Source: an uncultured Porphyromonadaceae bacterium (GTDB lineage Bacteria > Bacteroidota > Bacteroidia > Bacteroidales > Muribaculaceae). From it: a stretch of 32,425 nucleotides of DNA. How positions within the stretch are numbered: the stretch's first letter is position 1; each line of letters begins with the position of its first letter. The notes under the pieces are model-generated. The model ran no database searches, was not told where the DNA came from, and saw only the letters and a list, made by a program, of their open reading frames with translations. This document shows, piece by piece, positions 1 to 7,627 of this stretch. Both the position numbers and the translations under genes were made by a program. Where the stretch lies: contig CAMNRO010000031.1 of NCBI GenBank assembly GCA_946553045.1, positions 1-32,425 of the forward strand, read 5' to 3'.

Positions 1-28
1 CGGGCTTCTTTTTTATATCTCCACTCAT
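1..28 (-). CDS. possible N-terminal fragment of a CDS running off the left edge
   Basis: An ATG on the minus strand at position 28 opens a reading frame MSGDIKKKP that continues past the window edge. Only nine codons are visible, so no function can be given. It would be transcribed in the same direction as the META lipoprotein, but a strong hairpin separates the two. It may equally be chance. Confidence 0.25.
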
Positions 29-35
29 AATTACT

Positions 36-55
36 AATCGCGCAGCAGCGCGATT
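36..55. other. small hairpin (7-bp stem)
   Basis: AATCGCG (36-42) pairs with CGCGATT (49-55) around a 6-nt loop. It lies just upstream of the possible minus-strand start at 28. There is no clear U-run on either side, so its role is unknown. Confidence 0.35.
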
Positions 56-68
56 GACAAAGACAATA

Positions 69-114
69 AATAATCCGCAGTGTGGCGAGTTGGCTCGCTT
101 AGCTGCGGATTATA
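69..114 (-). terminator. long hairpin after the META lipoprotein, probable terminator
   Basis: ATAATCCGCAG (70-80) pairs with CTGCGGATTAT (103-113), and an inner GCGAG/CTCGC stem (85-89/94-98) sits inside it. It begins 23 bp beyond the stop codon of the minus-strand gene. The outer arms are A/T-rich, so the minus transcript ends the stem with a short U-containing tail. Confidence 0.6.
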
Positions 115-136
115 GCTATGATTGTTTGTGAGTTTC

Positions 137-1057
137 TTATTCTTGGTCAGGGAGGGGAATTCTTTTGAGAGTCATTAATTGTTTGCCATTTCTGTCGAGC
201 AGAAGAACGGTGTTTTCATTTTTGCCTGCAATCGCAGTGGTAGCTTCTTCAAGCGCTACGAGCATTGCTGTTTCCTGGTCTGACTTGGGGCATGCCATGC
301 GCGTGACACCCATATTGCTGAAGTCGATCGCGTTTGTGCGTGCGGGGTCTATGTAAATGTCGCCGTTGAAGTAGTTGCAGCCGGTGTTGCCGTGTGTTTT
401 GAGCTCGGCGATATCAATGAAGATGTTACATTCGTCATCATCGATGGCTTTACCGTCTATGGAAGTTACACGCCAGTTACCGTTGAGGAATTCCATATTG
501 TGTCGTCGAAGGGTAAGAGCAGTTTTTCCTTTGTCGTTTTTCAGGTATATGTATGTGTCTTGTCCGATTCTGTATGATTCGGCAGTAAGCTTGGCGTCAT
601 CGCTCAGACATGCGGAAACGGCGTCGGCAAACGGAACATCGGCGCAGTATTTCATTGTAGAGATTGTTTGAGCGAATGTCATGACTCCATCGGAGCGGAG
701 TACATAGTCGCCGTTTATGATGTTACAGCCATCGGAGGCGAAGAATCGGCCGGTAGACGGTTGAAAGTTTATATATGGCACATTCTCTTCTACGTTTATT
801 TTAGTGTCGCCAACTGCGGTTATCTCCCATTGTCCGCCACTGAGTTCTGCGTCTGACGGACGCTCGCCTTTCGGGCTTTCCGGGGTGCTTTTGGCGGTGT
901 TTGCTGTATTCTTTTTCTTTTTATGTTTCTTAGGGGCTTTGATTTCAACAGTGCTCGCAGTGCCGTTATTATCGTTTTTTTCAGTCGGACGGAATATTGA
1001 GCACGATGATAAGAGCAGAGTTGCCGCTAAAGCGGCGCTTATTGTACTTTTTCTCAT
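137..1057 (-). CDS. META-domain (HslJ-like) lipoprotein with two META repeats
   Basis: A 306-residue secreted lipoprotein. The N terminus is a signal peptide ending in the lipobox LSSC with the acylated Cys near residue 19. A lysine-rich low-complexity linker follows (about 40-65). Two META/HslJ-type repeats come next, about residues 72-185 and 190-300. Both share the pattern GxWxxTxxxG...DGCNxxNGDY; the second reads TGCNYFNGDIY. META domains occur in HslJ, an E. coli outer-membrane protein linked to heat-shock and novobiocin resistance; their biochemical role is unclear. Two domains in one chain is common in Bacteroidales. The gene is monocistronic, divergent from ilvA and followed by a hairpin. 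The residues after the lipobox Cys (SIFRP) do not match the surface-export signal, so a periplasm-facing protein is more likely. Confidence 0.8.
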   Translation of the reverse strand: MRKSTISAALAATLLLSSCSIFRPTEKNDNNGTASTVEIKAPKKHKKKKNTANTAKSTPESPKGERPSDAELSGGQWEITAVGDTKINVEENVPYINFQPSTGRFFASDGCNIINGDYVLRSDGVMTFAQTISTMKYCADVPFADAVSACLSDDAKLTAESYRIGQDTYIYLKNDKGKTALTLRRHNMEFLNGNWRVTSIDGKAIDDDECNIFIDIAELKTHGNTGCNYFNGDIYIDPARTNAIDFSNMGVTRMACPKSDQETAMLVALEEATTAIAGKNENTVLLLDRNGKQLMTLKRIPLPDQE

Positions 1058-1130
1058 ATTTTCAGTGTTAGTTATAATTGAGAAACGCCATTATAAGGGC
1101 TATTGTTGGCATTATTAACTGCCTTTGCAA

Positions 1131-1140
1131 TGTAAAGATA
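1131..1140 (-). promoter_or_regulatory. weak -7-like element for the META lipoprotein
   Basis: The minus strand reads TATCTTTA here, one base away from the TAnnTTTG consensus, about 75 bp upstream of the start codon. I see no good -33 TTTG at the right spacing, so this is tentative. Confidence 0.3.
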
Positions 1141-1160
1141 GATATTTTTTTTCTAAACTC

Positions 1161-1191
1161 TTTGTAGGTTGTGTGAAAAAGACTAAATTTG
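1161..1191 (+). promoter_or_regulatory. sigma-ABfr promoter of the ilvA operon
   Basis: TTTG (1161-1164) and TAAATTTG (1184-1191) are separated by 19 bp, which matches the Bacteroidota consensus exactly. The ATG of ilvA is 31 bp downstream of the -7 box, giving a leader of about 25 nt. Confidence 0.8.
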
Positions 1192-1221
1192 CTGCTACCG
1201 CCACTAATTGACGGCTAATCT

Positions 1222-2424
1222 ATGGAAAAACTTGAAATCAGTGAAATATTCAACGCTGCAGCCGTTCTCAAGAATGTAGCGCGTAAGACGGCGATTATTC
1301 CGGCACCAAAAATTAATCCTGAGTCTGAAATTTTTCTAAAGACAGAAAATCTTCAGTTGACGGGATCGTTCAAACTCCGTGGCGCTTATTATAAAATTTC
1401 TCAGCTCACCGATGAGGAGAAATCGCGCGGTGTGATAGCTTGTTCTGCGGGTAATCATGCGCAGGGTGTGGCCCTGGGTGCCACTCATAACGGTATCAAG
1501 TCGCTTATATGCTTGCCTGCAGGTGCTCCTATCTCGAAAGTAGAGGCTACCAAGGGCTATGGCGCTGAGGTATGTCTGGTGCCCGGAGTGTATGACGACG
1601 CTTATGCGAAGGCTTTGGAATTGCAGAAGGAATTTGGCTATAGCTTCGTGCATCCGTTCGATGACCCGAAGGTCATAGCAGGTCAGGGTACCATCGGTCT
1701 GGAGATACTCGAACAGATGCCCGATGTCCAGGCCGTGATTGTGCCTATCGGCGGCGGCGGTCTTATTTCGGGAGTGGCATTCGCCATCAAGACTCTTCGC
1801 CCCGATGTGAAGGTTTATGGCGTGCAGAGCATGGGTGCTCCTTCGATGGCCGCATCGCTGAAAGAAGGCAAGCTCTGTCATCTCAATGATGTATCTACGA
1901 TAGCCGACGGTATTGCCGTCAAGGAGCCTGGAGTGAATACCTTCGAGATGTGCAATGAGTATGTAGACGAGGTTGTGACTGTAAGCGATGATGAGATTGC
2001 AGCCGCTATTCTTGCCCTTATCGAGCAGCAGAAGCTTGTGGCCGAAGGAGCGGGAGCGGTAGCTGTGGCAGCCGCGATGTTCAATAAGGTCCCTGTGAAA
2101 GGTCTTAAAACAGTCTGCCTTGTCTCCGGAGGCAATATAGACGTGAATACGCTCAGCCGTGTGATTACGCGCGGTCTCAACAAGAGCGGGCGCAATTATA
2201 CATTCATAATCGATCTTCCCGACAAGCCGGGCCAGCTCTCGGGTGTGTGCAGCGTCATTGGTGCGAGCGGTGGAAATATCCTTTCGGTGACACATGAGCG
2301 TATCAATTCAAGTTCGGCCATCAACGGTTGCACCATACGTCTGGAGCTCGAAACACGCGACAATAATCATATCGATGAAATCCGCAAGGCTCTTGGAGAA
2401 GCCGGGTATAAAGTATTGAATTAA
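1222..2424 (+). CDS. ilvA: threonine dehydratase (threonine ammonia-lyase) with C-terminal ACT domain
   Basis: A PLP enzyme that deaminates L-threonine to 2-oxobutyrate, the first step from threonine to isoleucine; related forms serve threonine catabolism. The 400 residues show the fold-type II hallmarks. The PLP lysine is K51 in GSFKLRGA, the substrate-binding loop is SAGNHAQG (75-82), and the phosphate-binding glycine loop is GGGGL (177-181). A single ACT-like regulatory domain begins near residue 325 (FIIDLPDKPGQL...). This is the medium-length, single-ACT form, shorter than the roughly 510-residue E. coli IlvA with two regulatory repeats. Whether it is biosynthetic or degradative cannot be read from the sequence. 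The next gene starts 12 bp downstream, so it is co-transcribed with the peptidase. Confidence 0.93.
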   Translation: MEKLEISEIFNAAAVLKNVARKTAIIPAPKINPESEIFLKTENLQLTGSFKLRGAYYKISQLTDEEKSRGVIACSAGNHAQGVALGATHNGIKSLICLPAGAPISKVEATKGYGAEVCLVPGVYDDAYAKALELQKEFGYSFVHPFDDPKVIAGQGTIGLEILEQMPDVQAVIVPIGGGGLISGVAFAIKTLRPDVKVYGVQSMGAPSMAASLKEGKLCHLNDVSTIADGIAVKEPGVNTFEMCNEYVDEVVTVSDDEIAAAILALIEQQKLVAEGAGAVAVAAAMFNKVPVKGLKTVCLVSGGNIDVNTLSRVITRGLNKSGRNYTFIIDLPDKPGQLSGVCSVIGASGGNILSVTHERINSSSAINGCTIRLELETRDNNHIDEIRKALGEAGYKVLN

Positions 2425-2435
2425 TAAATCCAGTA

Positions 2436-3623
2436 ATGAAAATCTCAGCACTAATACTTGCAGGTCTTGTTGCCGCTCCGGTATTCGCTCAGGAGCCTGC
2501 CGATACGTCGTTCGTATTTACAGACATCATCAGTCTCCCCACCACTTCGGTAAAGGACCAGAACAAGTCCGGAACATGCTGGTGCTTTGCCGGCACATCG
2601 TTCTTTGAAGACGAAATCCGCCGTCTTGGCGGCGATTCGCTCGACCTTTCAGAAATGTTTACCGTGCGCCATTGCTATACCGACAAGGCCGACAAATATG
2701 TGCGCATGTACGGTCAGGCCAATTTTGCCCCCGGCGGTTCGCTCATGGACGTTCCGTATGTATGGAAGCGCTATGGTGCAGTTCCCGAAGAGGTGTACCG
2801 CGGTCTTGAGTATGGCGAGGACAAGCATGTGCATGGCGAGCTCGATGCAGTTCTGACGGCCTATGTCAACGCAATTGTGAAGAAGCCCAATAAGAAGTTG
2901 TCCAAGGCCTGGAAGAAGGGTGTCGAAGGTGTTCTCGATGCTTATCTGGGCGAATTGCCGGAAACTTTCGAGTATAAGGGCAAGACCTATACTCCGCAGA
3001 GCTATGCTGCAAGCCTGCCGATCAAACTGGAGGATTATGTGGCCCTGACGTCGTTCACACATCATCCCTTCTATGAGCAATTTGTATTCGAGGTGCCCGA
3101 CAACTGGCTGTATGGTCAGTACTACAATCTTCCTCTCGACGAGTTCAAGGCCGTAGTCGATAATGCTCTTGAGAACGGTTTTCCTCTTGTATGGGCTGCC
3201 GACGTGAGCGAAGGCGGTTTCAAGTGGGCCGATGGTGTGGCTCTTATGCCAAAGGCTAAAGATGAGGCCGATATGGAAGGTACTGAGCTTGCGCGCTGGG
3301 TGAAGCTCTCCGACAAGGAGCGAGCCGGCAAGCAGTATGACTTCAAAGCCCCTGTCGAGGAAATCGAGGTGACACAGGAGTTGCGTCAGGAGATGTTCGA
3401 CAATCAGGAGACTACCGACGACCATGGTATGGAAATTGTAGGTGTAGCCAAGGACCAGAAAGGCAACCGCTATTATAAGGTGAAGAATTCCTGGGATACC
3501 AATCAGGTATATGACGGCTTTTTCTATGTTTCCGAGCCTTATTTCAAGGCTAAGACTGTGAATATCCTTGTTCATAAGGATGCTCTCCCCAAGGCAATCG
3601 CCAAGAAGCTTAATATCAAATGA
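2436..3623 (+). CDS. exported C1-family cysteine peptidase (aminopeptidase C / bleomycin hydrolase-like)
   Basis: A papain-fold peptidase of the bleomycin hydrolase/PepC group, 395 residues. The oxyanion glutamine Q42 and nucleophile C48 lie in the segment DQNKSGTCWCFAG. The histidine is H330 in DDHGMEIVG, and the asparagine is N351 in YYKVKNSW. Classical PepC is cytosolic and about 440 residues. This one begins with a signal peptide (MKISALILAGLVAAPVFA, cleavage near residue 18-19), so it should act in the periplasm or outside the cell, trimming peptides. No lipobox is present. It follows ilvA closely and overlaps the SPOR lipoprotein start by 4 bp (ATGA), which suggests translational coupling within the operon. 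Confidence 0.88.
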   Translation: MKISALILAGLVAAPVFAQEPADTSFVFTDIISLPTTSVKDQNKSGTCWCFAGTSFFEDEIRRLGGDSLDLSEMFTVRHCYTDKADKYVRMYGQANFAPGGSLMDVPYVWKRYGAVPEEVYRGLEYGEDKHVHGELDAVLTAYVNAIVKKPNKKLSKAWKKGVEGVLDAYLGELPETFEYKGKTYTPQSYAASLPIKLEDYVALTSFTHHPFYEQFVFEVPDNWLYGQYYNLPLDEFKAVVDNALENGFPLVWAADVSEGGFKWADGVALMPKAKDEADMEGTELARWVKLSDKERAGKQYDFKAPVEEIEVTQELRQEMFDNQETTDDHGMEIVGVAKDQKGNRYYKVKNSWDTNQVYDGFFYVSEPYFKAKTVNILVHKDALPKAIAKKLNIK

Positions 3624-4132
3624 AGAAACTGACAGTGGTTTTGGGCGCCGTGGCCTTGCTGGCGACGGCGTGCAAGACCTCCGAAGCCAACTATCGTGCG
3701 GCTTACGAGAAGGCAGTCGAGGCGCGGCGCACCGAGCAGTCGGTGGATTCCACGGTGTATGGCGGAGTGCGCCGTCAGGCCAATACCCGTAGTGTGGAGG
3801 TCCGTCCGGGACTGAACGTCGATGTGCGTGTGCAGCATGTGCGCGTGACTGAAGGTGGCGGAGGGATTAATGAGAATCTGAGGCGCTACGGAGTGGTCGT
3901 GGGCCAGTTCAAGCAGAGATTCAATGCCATTTCGCTACGCGACCGTCTTGTCGCTGCCGGCTATCCTGCCGCATTTGTTGTCGAGACAGCCGAGCCATAC
4001 TATTATATATTGTTAGGGTCGTACAGCGAGCTTCCGGAGGCTTATGCAGCTATGGAAAGTTTTGCAGCCAAGCCTGCGGTAGCGATGAAAGAGCCGTTGC
4101 CGTTTATCCTTCAGGCGAGCGGACGAAAGTAA
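3620..4132 (+). CDS. SPOR-domain lipoprotein
   Basis: A 170-residue lipoprotein. The signal peptide ends in LATAC (Cys near residue 18). A charged linker runs to about residue 85, and a C-terminal SPOR domain runs from about 92 to 160 (YGVVVGQFKQRFNAISLRD... and the second repeat YYYILLGSYSEL). SPOR domains bind glycan strands lacking stem peptides, usually at the division septum. An envelope-anchored peptidoglycan-binding role is therefore likely, with the partner unknown. The start overlaps the peptidase stop (ATGA) and the operon terminator begins 20 bp past the stop. Confidence 0.85.
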   Translation: MKKLTVVLGAVALLATACKTSEANYRAAYEKAVEARRTEQSVDSTVYGGVRRQANTRSVEVRPGLNVDVRVQHVRVTEGGGGINENLRRYGVVVGQFKQRFNAISLRDRLVAAGYPAAFVVETAEPYYYILLGSYSELPEAYAAMESFAAKPAVAMKEPLPFILQASGRK

Positions 4133-4152
4133 CTTACCGATAAATAAATTTG

Positions 4153-4198
4153 CCGCGCTGTGACAAACACCAAAGGTGTAGTCGCAGCGCGGTTTTAT
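4153..4198 (+). terminator. rho-independent terminator of the ilvA operon
   Basis: CCGCGCTG-GAC arms (4153-4164) pair with GTCGCAGCGCGG (4181-4192), with an inner ACACC/GGTGT stem. The structure is followed directly by TTTTATT. Confidence 0.85.
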
Positions 4199-4215
4199 TG
4201 TGCCAGTAATATAAG

Positions 4216-4247
4216 AGCGGGGCGTGCCGATGATGGCACGCCCCGCT
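4216..4247 (-). terminator. terminator of rpsA
   Basis: A perfect 13-bp stem, AGCGGGGCGTGCC (4216-4228) with its complement (4235-4247) around a 6-nt loop, lies 23 bp past the rpsA stop. The minus-strand tail CTCTTATATT is moderately U-rich. With the preceding hairpin it insulates two convergent operons. Confidence 0.75.
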
Positions 4248-4269
4248 TAGGGTTTATAATCGTATAAGA

Positions 4270-6054
4270 TTATTTCGAGAGTTTTTCCTTGAGTGCTGCA
4301 AGAGCTTCGAGGTCACCGAGAGTGGTGCGTTCGATAGGAGTTGTAGCTGCGGGAGCTTCTTCGGCCTGCTTCTTGGGAGCTGCGGCACGTTTCTGCTTGC
4401 GTTCAGCCTGCTTTTCGCTGCGAGCTTCGTCTTCGAAGATACGGCTGTGCGAAAGAATGATGCGCTTGCTGTCCTTGTTGAATTCGATAACCTTGAAGTT
4501 GAGCTTTTCGTCAACCTTAGCCTGGCTGCCGTCTTCTTTCACGAGGTGCTTGGGTGTTGCGAAGCCTTCTACGCCGTAGGGGAGAGCAACGACAGCGCCC
4601 TTGTCGAGCATTTCGATGATAGTGCCTTCGTGAACAGAACCAACGGTGAAGATGGTTTCAAATACGTCCCAGGGGTTTTCTTCGAGCTGCTTGTGGCCGA
4701 GGCTGAGGCGACGGTTGTCCTTGTCGATCTGGAGAACTTCCACTTCGATTTCGGCACCCACCTGAGTGAATTCGCTGGGGTGTTTGATTTTCTTGGTCCA
4801 GGAGAGGTCGCTGATGTGGATGAGACCGTCGACGCCTTCTTCGATTTCAACGAATACGCCGAAGTTGGTGAAGTTGCGTACACGTGCTGTGTGGCGGCTG
4901 CCGATGGGGTATTTGGTCTCGATGTTTTCCCAGGGATCGCTCTTGAGCTGCTTGATACCGAGGCTCATCTTGCGTTCTGCGCGGTCGAGGGTGAGGATAA
5001 CGGCTTCGATTTCGTCGCCGATCTTCAGGAATTCCTGAGCGCTGCGGAGGTGCTGGCTCCACGACATTTCGCTTACGTGGATAAGACCCTCTACGCCGGG
5101 AGCGACTTCGAGGAATGCACCGTAGTCTGCCATAACGACAACTTTACCCTTAACCTTGTCGCCGACTTTGAGGTTAGCGTCGAGGGCATCCCAGGGATGG
5201 GGGTGAAGCTGCTTGAGACCGAGAGCGATACGCTTCTTGTCGTTGTCGAAGTCGAGGATAACGACGTTGAGCTTCTGGTCGAGCTGAACCACTTCGCTGG
5301 GGTGGCTTACGCGGCCCCACGAAAGGTCGGTGATGTGGATAAGGCCGTCGACACCGCCGAGGTCGATGAATACGCCGTAGGAGGTGATGTTCTTGACGGT
5401 ACCTTCGAGTACCTGGCCCTTTTCGAGCTTGCTGATGATTTCGCGCTTCTGCTGTTCGAGCTCGGCTTCGATGAGAGCCTTGTGCGAAACAACAACGTTG
5501 CGGAATTCTTCGTTGATCTTAACGACCTTGAATTCCATGGTCTTGCCTACGAATACATCGTAGTCGCGAATGGGCTTCACGTCGATCTGCGAGCCGGGGA
5601 GGAAGGCTTCGATGCCGAAAACATCTACAATCATACCGCCCTTAGTGCGGCACTTGATGAAGCCTTTGATGATTTCGTTGTTTTCGAGGGCGGCGTTGAT
5701 ACGTTCCCAGGAGCGAGAAGCGCGAGCTTTCTTGTGCGAAAGGATAAGCTGGCCTTTCTTGTCTTCCTGGTTTTCGATGAACACTTCCACTTTGTCGCCG
5801 ATTTTGAGGTCGGGGTTGTAGCGGAATTCGCTCATGGGGATAATACCGTCCGATTTGTAGTCGATGTTAACCACAGCTTCGCGCTTGTTGAGAGCGATGA
5901 TGGTACCTTCGATTACTTCTTTGTCCTTAACGGAGTTGAGAGATTCCTCGTAGGCATTGGTGAGCTCTGCGCGAGATTTCTCACCTGCGGTTTCGCCATT
6001 TTCATAGGCTTCCCAGTCGAAATCTTCAATGGGTGAATTTTTCAATTCTGTCAT
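4270..6054 (-). CDS. rpsA: 30S ribosomal protein S1
   Basis: S1 is the large RNA-binding ribosomal protein that docks mRNA on the 30S subunit. The 594 residues contain six S1 (OB-fold) repeats at about 46-107, 127-192, 213-281, 298-368, 385-455 and 472-540. The four central repeats carry the GxFVxxxxGVDGLIHxSxxSW signature; the first and last are more diverged. The C terminus is a lysine/alanine-rich tail containing KQKRAAAPKKQ. The N-terminal acidic extension is usual in Bacteroidales. The start at 6054 is supported by an exact promoter upstream. The gene is monocistronic, as expected for S1 in this group. Confidence 0.97.
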   Translation of the reverse strand: MTELKNSPIEDFDWEAYENGETAGEKSRAELTNAYEESLNSVKDKEVIEGTIIALNKREAVVNIDYKSDGIIPMSEFRYNPDLKIGDKVEVFIENQEDKKGQLILSHKKARASRSWERINAALENNEIIKGFIKCRTKGGMIVDVFGIEAFLPGSQIDVKPIRDYDVFVGKTMEFKVVKINEEFRNVVVSHKALIEAELEQQKREIISKLEKGQVLEGTVKNITSYGVFIDLGGVDGLIHITDLSWGRVSHPSEVVQLDQKLNVVILDFDNDKKRIALGLKQLHPHPWDALDANLKVGDKVKGKVVVMADYGAFLEVAPGVEGLIHVSEMSWSQHLRSAQEFLKIGDEIEAVILTLDRAERKMSLGIKQLKSDPWENIETKYPIGSRHTARVRNFTNFGVFVEIEEGVDGLIHISDLSWTKKIKHPSEFTQVGAEIEVEVLQIDKDNRRLSLGHKQLEENPWDVFETIFTVGSVHEGTIIEMLDKGAVVALPYGVEGFATPKHLVKEDGSQAKVDEKLNFKVIEFNKDSKRIILSHSRIFEDEARSEKQAERKQKRAAAPKKQAEEAPAATTPIERTTLGDLEALAALKEKLSK

Positions 6055-6100
6055 TAATGTGTTAATAAAAAAGGTTAATTAAAAAGTAGCCTCGGGCAAA

Positions 6101-6118
6101 GCAGCCCTTGGCGGCTGC
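6101..6118 (-). other. GC-rich hairpin in the rpsA leader
   Basis: GCAGCC (6101-6106) pairs with GGCTGC (6113-6118) at the very 5' end of the predicted rpsA mRNA. It may stabilise the transcript or take part in S1 feedback control, which is known in E. coli. No function is proven here. Confidence 0.45.
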
Positions 6119-6148
6119 AAAGATAAGGCTTTTTTTCAATATTTCAAA
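6118..6148 (-). promoter_or_regulatory. sigma-ABfr promoter of rpsA
   Basis: On the minus strand TTTG (6148-6145) and TATCTTTG (6125-6118) are spaced by exactly 19 bp. The predicted leader is about 55-60 nt long. Confidence 0.85.
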
Positions 6149-6172
6149 CACTTGCGTGTGCGAAAAATCGAT

Positions 6173-6547
6173 TTATTTCATGAAAACGAGGTAGACGGCC
6201 GCTATGAGGCATCCGAATGCGGCAAAATGGTTCCACTGCAGGCTCTCTCCTTTGAAAAACAAGATAGTGAAGACCGTAAATATTATGAGAGTAATCGCTT
6301 CCTGAAGCACTTTGAGCTGAAGAAGCGAGAAGGCGCCGCCGTTGTCCTGGAAGCCAAGTCGGTTTGCCGGAACCTGAAAGCAATATTCAGCCAGCGCTAT
6401 GCCCCATGAAAGCAAAATCACGGCATAGAGCGGCGTGTTATCCGAAAGAACCTTCATCTGCTGCAGCTTGAGGTGGCCGTACCATGCGAAGGTCATGAAT
6501 ACGTTGGCTATCACCAGCAGCGCCACCGTTATAATAGCATTTTTCAT
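6173..6547 (-). CDS. DUF486 / DMT-family small membrane protein
   Basis: A 124-residue integral membrane protein with four predicted helices (about 4-22, 39-58, 75-97 and 105-123). The motif NVFMTFAWYGHLK in the first helix and loop is typical of DUF486, a half-size relative of the drug/metabolite transporter superfamily. Substrate and direction of transport are unknown. The frame opens at 6559, but that codon falls inside the -7 promoter element, so I chose the ATG at 6547. It is monocistronic and lies between rpsA and greA. Confidence 0.8.
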   Translation of the reverse strand: MKNAIITVALLVIANVFMTFAWYGHLKLQQMKVLSDNTPLYAVILLSWGIALAEYCFQVPANRLGFQDNGGAFSLLQLKVLQEAITLIIFTVFTILFFKGESLQWNHFAAFGCLIAAVYLVFMK

Positions 6548-6556
6548 TTTCGGGTG

Positions 6557-6564
6557 CAAAATTA
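6557..6564 (-). promoter_or_regulatory. -7 element of the DUF486 gene
   Basis: The minus strand reads TAATTTTG, an exact TAnnTTTG match. It ends only 10 bp before the chosen ATG at 6547, so the mRNA would have an extremely short leader. No clear -33 TTTG is seen; a palindrome occupies that place. Confidence 0.6.
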
Positions 6565-6575
6565 CATAGAATCAC

Positions 6576-6592
6576 ATTCAGAAATTCTGAAT
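6576..6592. promoter_or_regulatory. perfect 17-bp palindrome upstream of the DUF486 gene, possible operator
   Basis: ATTCAGAA-A-TTCTGAAT is a perfect inverted repeat with one central base, centred 20 bp upstream of the DUF486 -7 box. The length and symmetry resemble an operator for a dimeric repressor or activator. No cognate regulator is visible nearby. Confidence 0.45.
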
Positions 6593-6639
6593 TTAACCAA
6601 TATTAAGATTTTACGACCCTGTCGCATGGAAAAAAAGCT

Positions 6640-6647
6640 TACCTTTG
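6640..6647 (+). promoter_or_regulatory. -7 element of the greA operon
   Basis: TACCTTTG is an exact TAnnTTTG match in the typical context AGCTTACCTTTGCAC. A good -33 is not obvious. The leader to the greA ATG would be about 110 nt and includes a small CGGG/CCCG hairpin near 6682-6695. Confidence 0.6.
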
Positions 6648-6761
6648 CACCAGACATTTGAAGATTTCAGAAGAGCTCCGGCGGGCGTTTCCCGACGAGA
6701 GTTTCTTTTCTTTTATTGTGTTTATTAAAAATTGAACAATATACTTTAAATTAGACTACCA

Positions 6762-7232
6762 ATGGCAATTACCTATATGACTAAAGAAGGATATGACCGC
6801 AAAATGGAGGAAATATCCTATCTCGAGACAGTGAAACGCCCCGAAATAAGCCGTGCGATCGCGGAGGCCCGCGACAAGGGCGACCTTTCGGAAAATGCCG
6901 AGTATGATGCCGCCAAAGAGGCTCAGGGTCTTCTTGAAATGAAGATTGCCCAGCTCAAAGACCTTGTCGCCAATGCTCGAATCATCGACGAAAGCAAACT
7001 GTCGACCGACGAGGTCCAGCTGCTCAACCGTGTTAAAATCCGCAATGTCGATACCGGCAGCGAGGCTGAATATACAATCGTGGCCGACTCCGAAGCCGAC
7101 ATGAAGGCGCGTAAAATAGCAGTGAGCACTCCTATCGCCCGCGGTCTGATAGGACACAAGAAAGGTGATGTGGTGGAAATTTCCATTCCCGCAGGAACCG
7201 TTCGTTTCGAAATCGTTGAAATCTCGCTCTGA
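6762..7232 (+). CDS. greA: transcription elongation factor GreA
   Basis: GreA rescues backtracked RNA polymerase by stimulating cleavage of the transcript 3' end. At 156 residues it has the standard length. The N-terminal coiled coil (about 1-75) carries the catalytic acidic tip in DKGDLSENAEYDAA, with D41 and E44 at the same positions as in E. coli GreA. The C-terminal FKBP-like globular domain includes TPIARGLIGHKKGD. The stop codon shares one base with the HIT gene start (TGATG), so the two are coupled. The unusually long leader may allow post-transcriptional control. Confidence 0.96.
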   Translation: MAITYMTKEGYDRKMEEISYLETVKRPEISRAIAEARDKGDLSENAEYDAAKEAQGLLEMKIAQLKDLVANARIIDESKLSTDEVQLLNRVKIRNVDTGSEAEYTIVADSEADMKARKIAVSTPIARGLIGHKKGDVVEISIPAGTVRFEIVEISL

Positions 7233-7627
7233 TGGCAAGCATTTTTTCCAGAATCATAGCCGGCGAGATTCCCTCGTATCGTGTGGCCGAAGACGAGAAG
7301 TACTATGCTTTTCTCGACATCAATCCGCTTTCAGAAGGACATACGCTGGTTGTGCCGAAGCGAGAGGTCGATTATATCTTCGACCTTGACGAGGCAGAGT
7401 ATGCCGGTCTTCAGCTTTTTGCAAAGCGAGTTGCGGCCGCTATAGAAAAAAGCGTGCCCTGCAAGCGTATCGGTGTTGCTGTAATCGGTCTTGAAGTGCC
7501 TCATGCGCATATTCACCTTGTGCCTATCAGCAGCGAGGCCGATATGGACTTACGTCGCAAGAAACTCAGCCTTTCGCCAGAGCGCATGGCTGAAATAGCC
7601 AGTTCGATAGCCGCTAATTTCAAATGA
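7232..7627 (+). CDS. HIT-family nucleotide hydrolase/transferase (HinT-like)
   Basis: A 131-residue histidine triad protein that should bind and hydrolyse nucleotide conjugates such as AMP-lysine or dinucleotide polyphosphates. The motif HAHIHLVPI gives H91, H93 and H95, the first two for phosphate binding and the last adjoining the nucleophile. The N-terminal segment FSRIIAGEIPSYRV is characteristic of the HinT/Hit branch. The exact substrate cannot be told from sequence. It overlaps both neighbours by 1-4 bp, giving the operon greA-HIT-lipoprotein, an arrangement often seen in Bacteroidales. Confidence 0.92.
   Translation: MASIFSRIIAGEIPSYRVAEDEKYYAFLDINPLSEGHTLVVPKREVDYIFDLDEAEYAGLQLFAKRVAAAIEKSVPCKRIGVAVIGLEVPHAHIHLVPISSEADMDLRRKKLSLSPERMAEIASSIAANFK

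Noticed and set aside
1336-2295. 319-codon antisense frame in ilvA
   Set aside because: The sense strand encodes a complete threonine dehydratase; the antisense product has no recognisable features.
2649-3575. 308-codon antisense frame in the peptidase gene
   Set aside because: The sense frame has all catalytic residues of the C1 family, so the other strand is a shadow.
4447-6036. 529-codon open frame antisense to rpsA
   Set aside because: It is the mirror of a highly biased ribosomal gene; the translation is an acidic/aromatic repeat with no domain, signal or start context, while the minus strand encodes intact S1.
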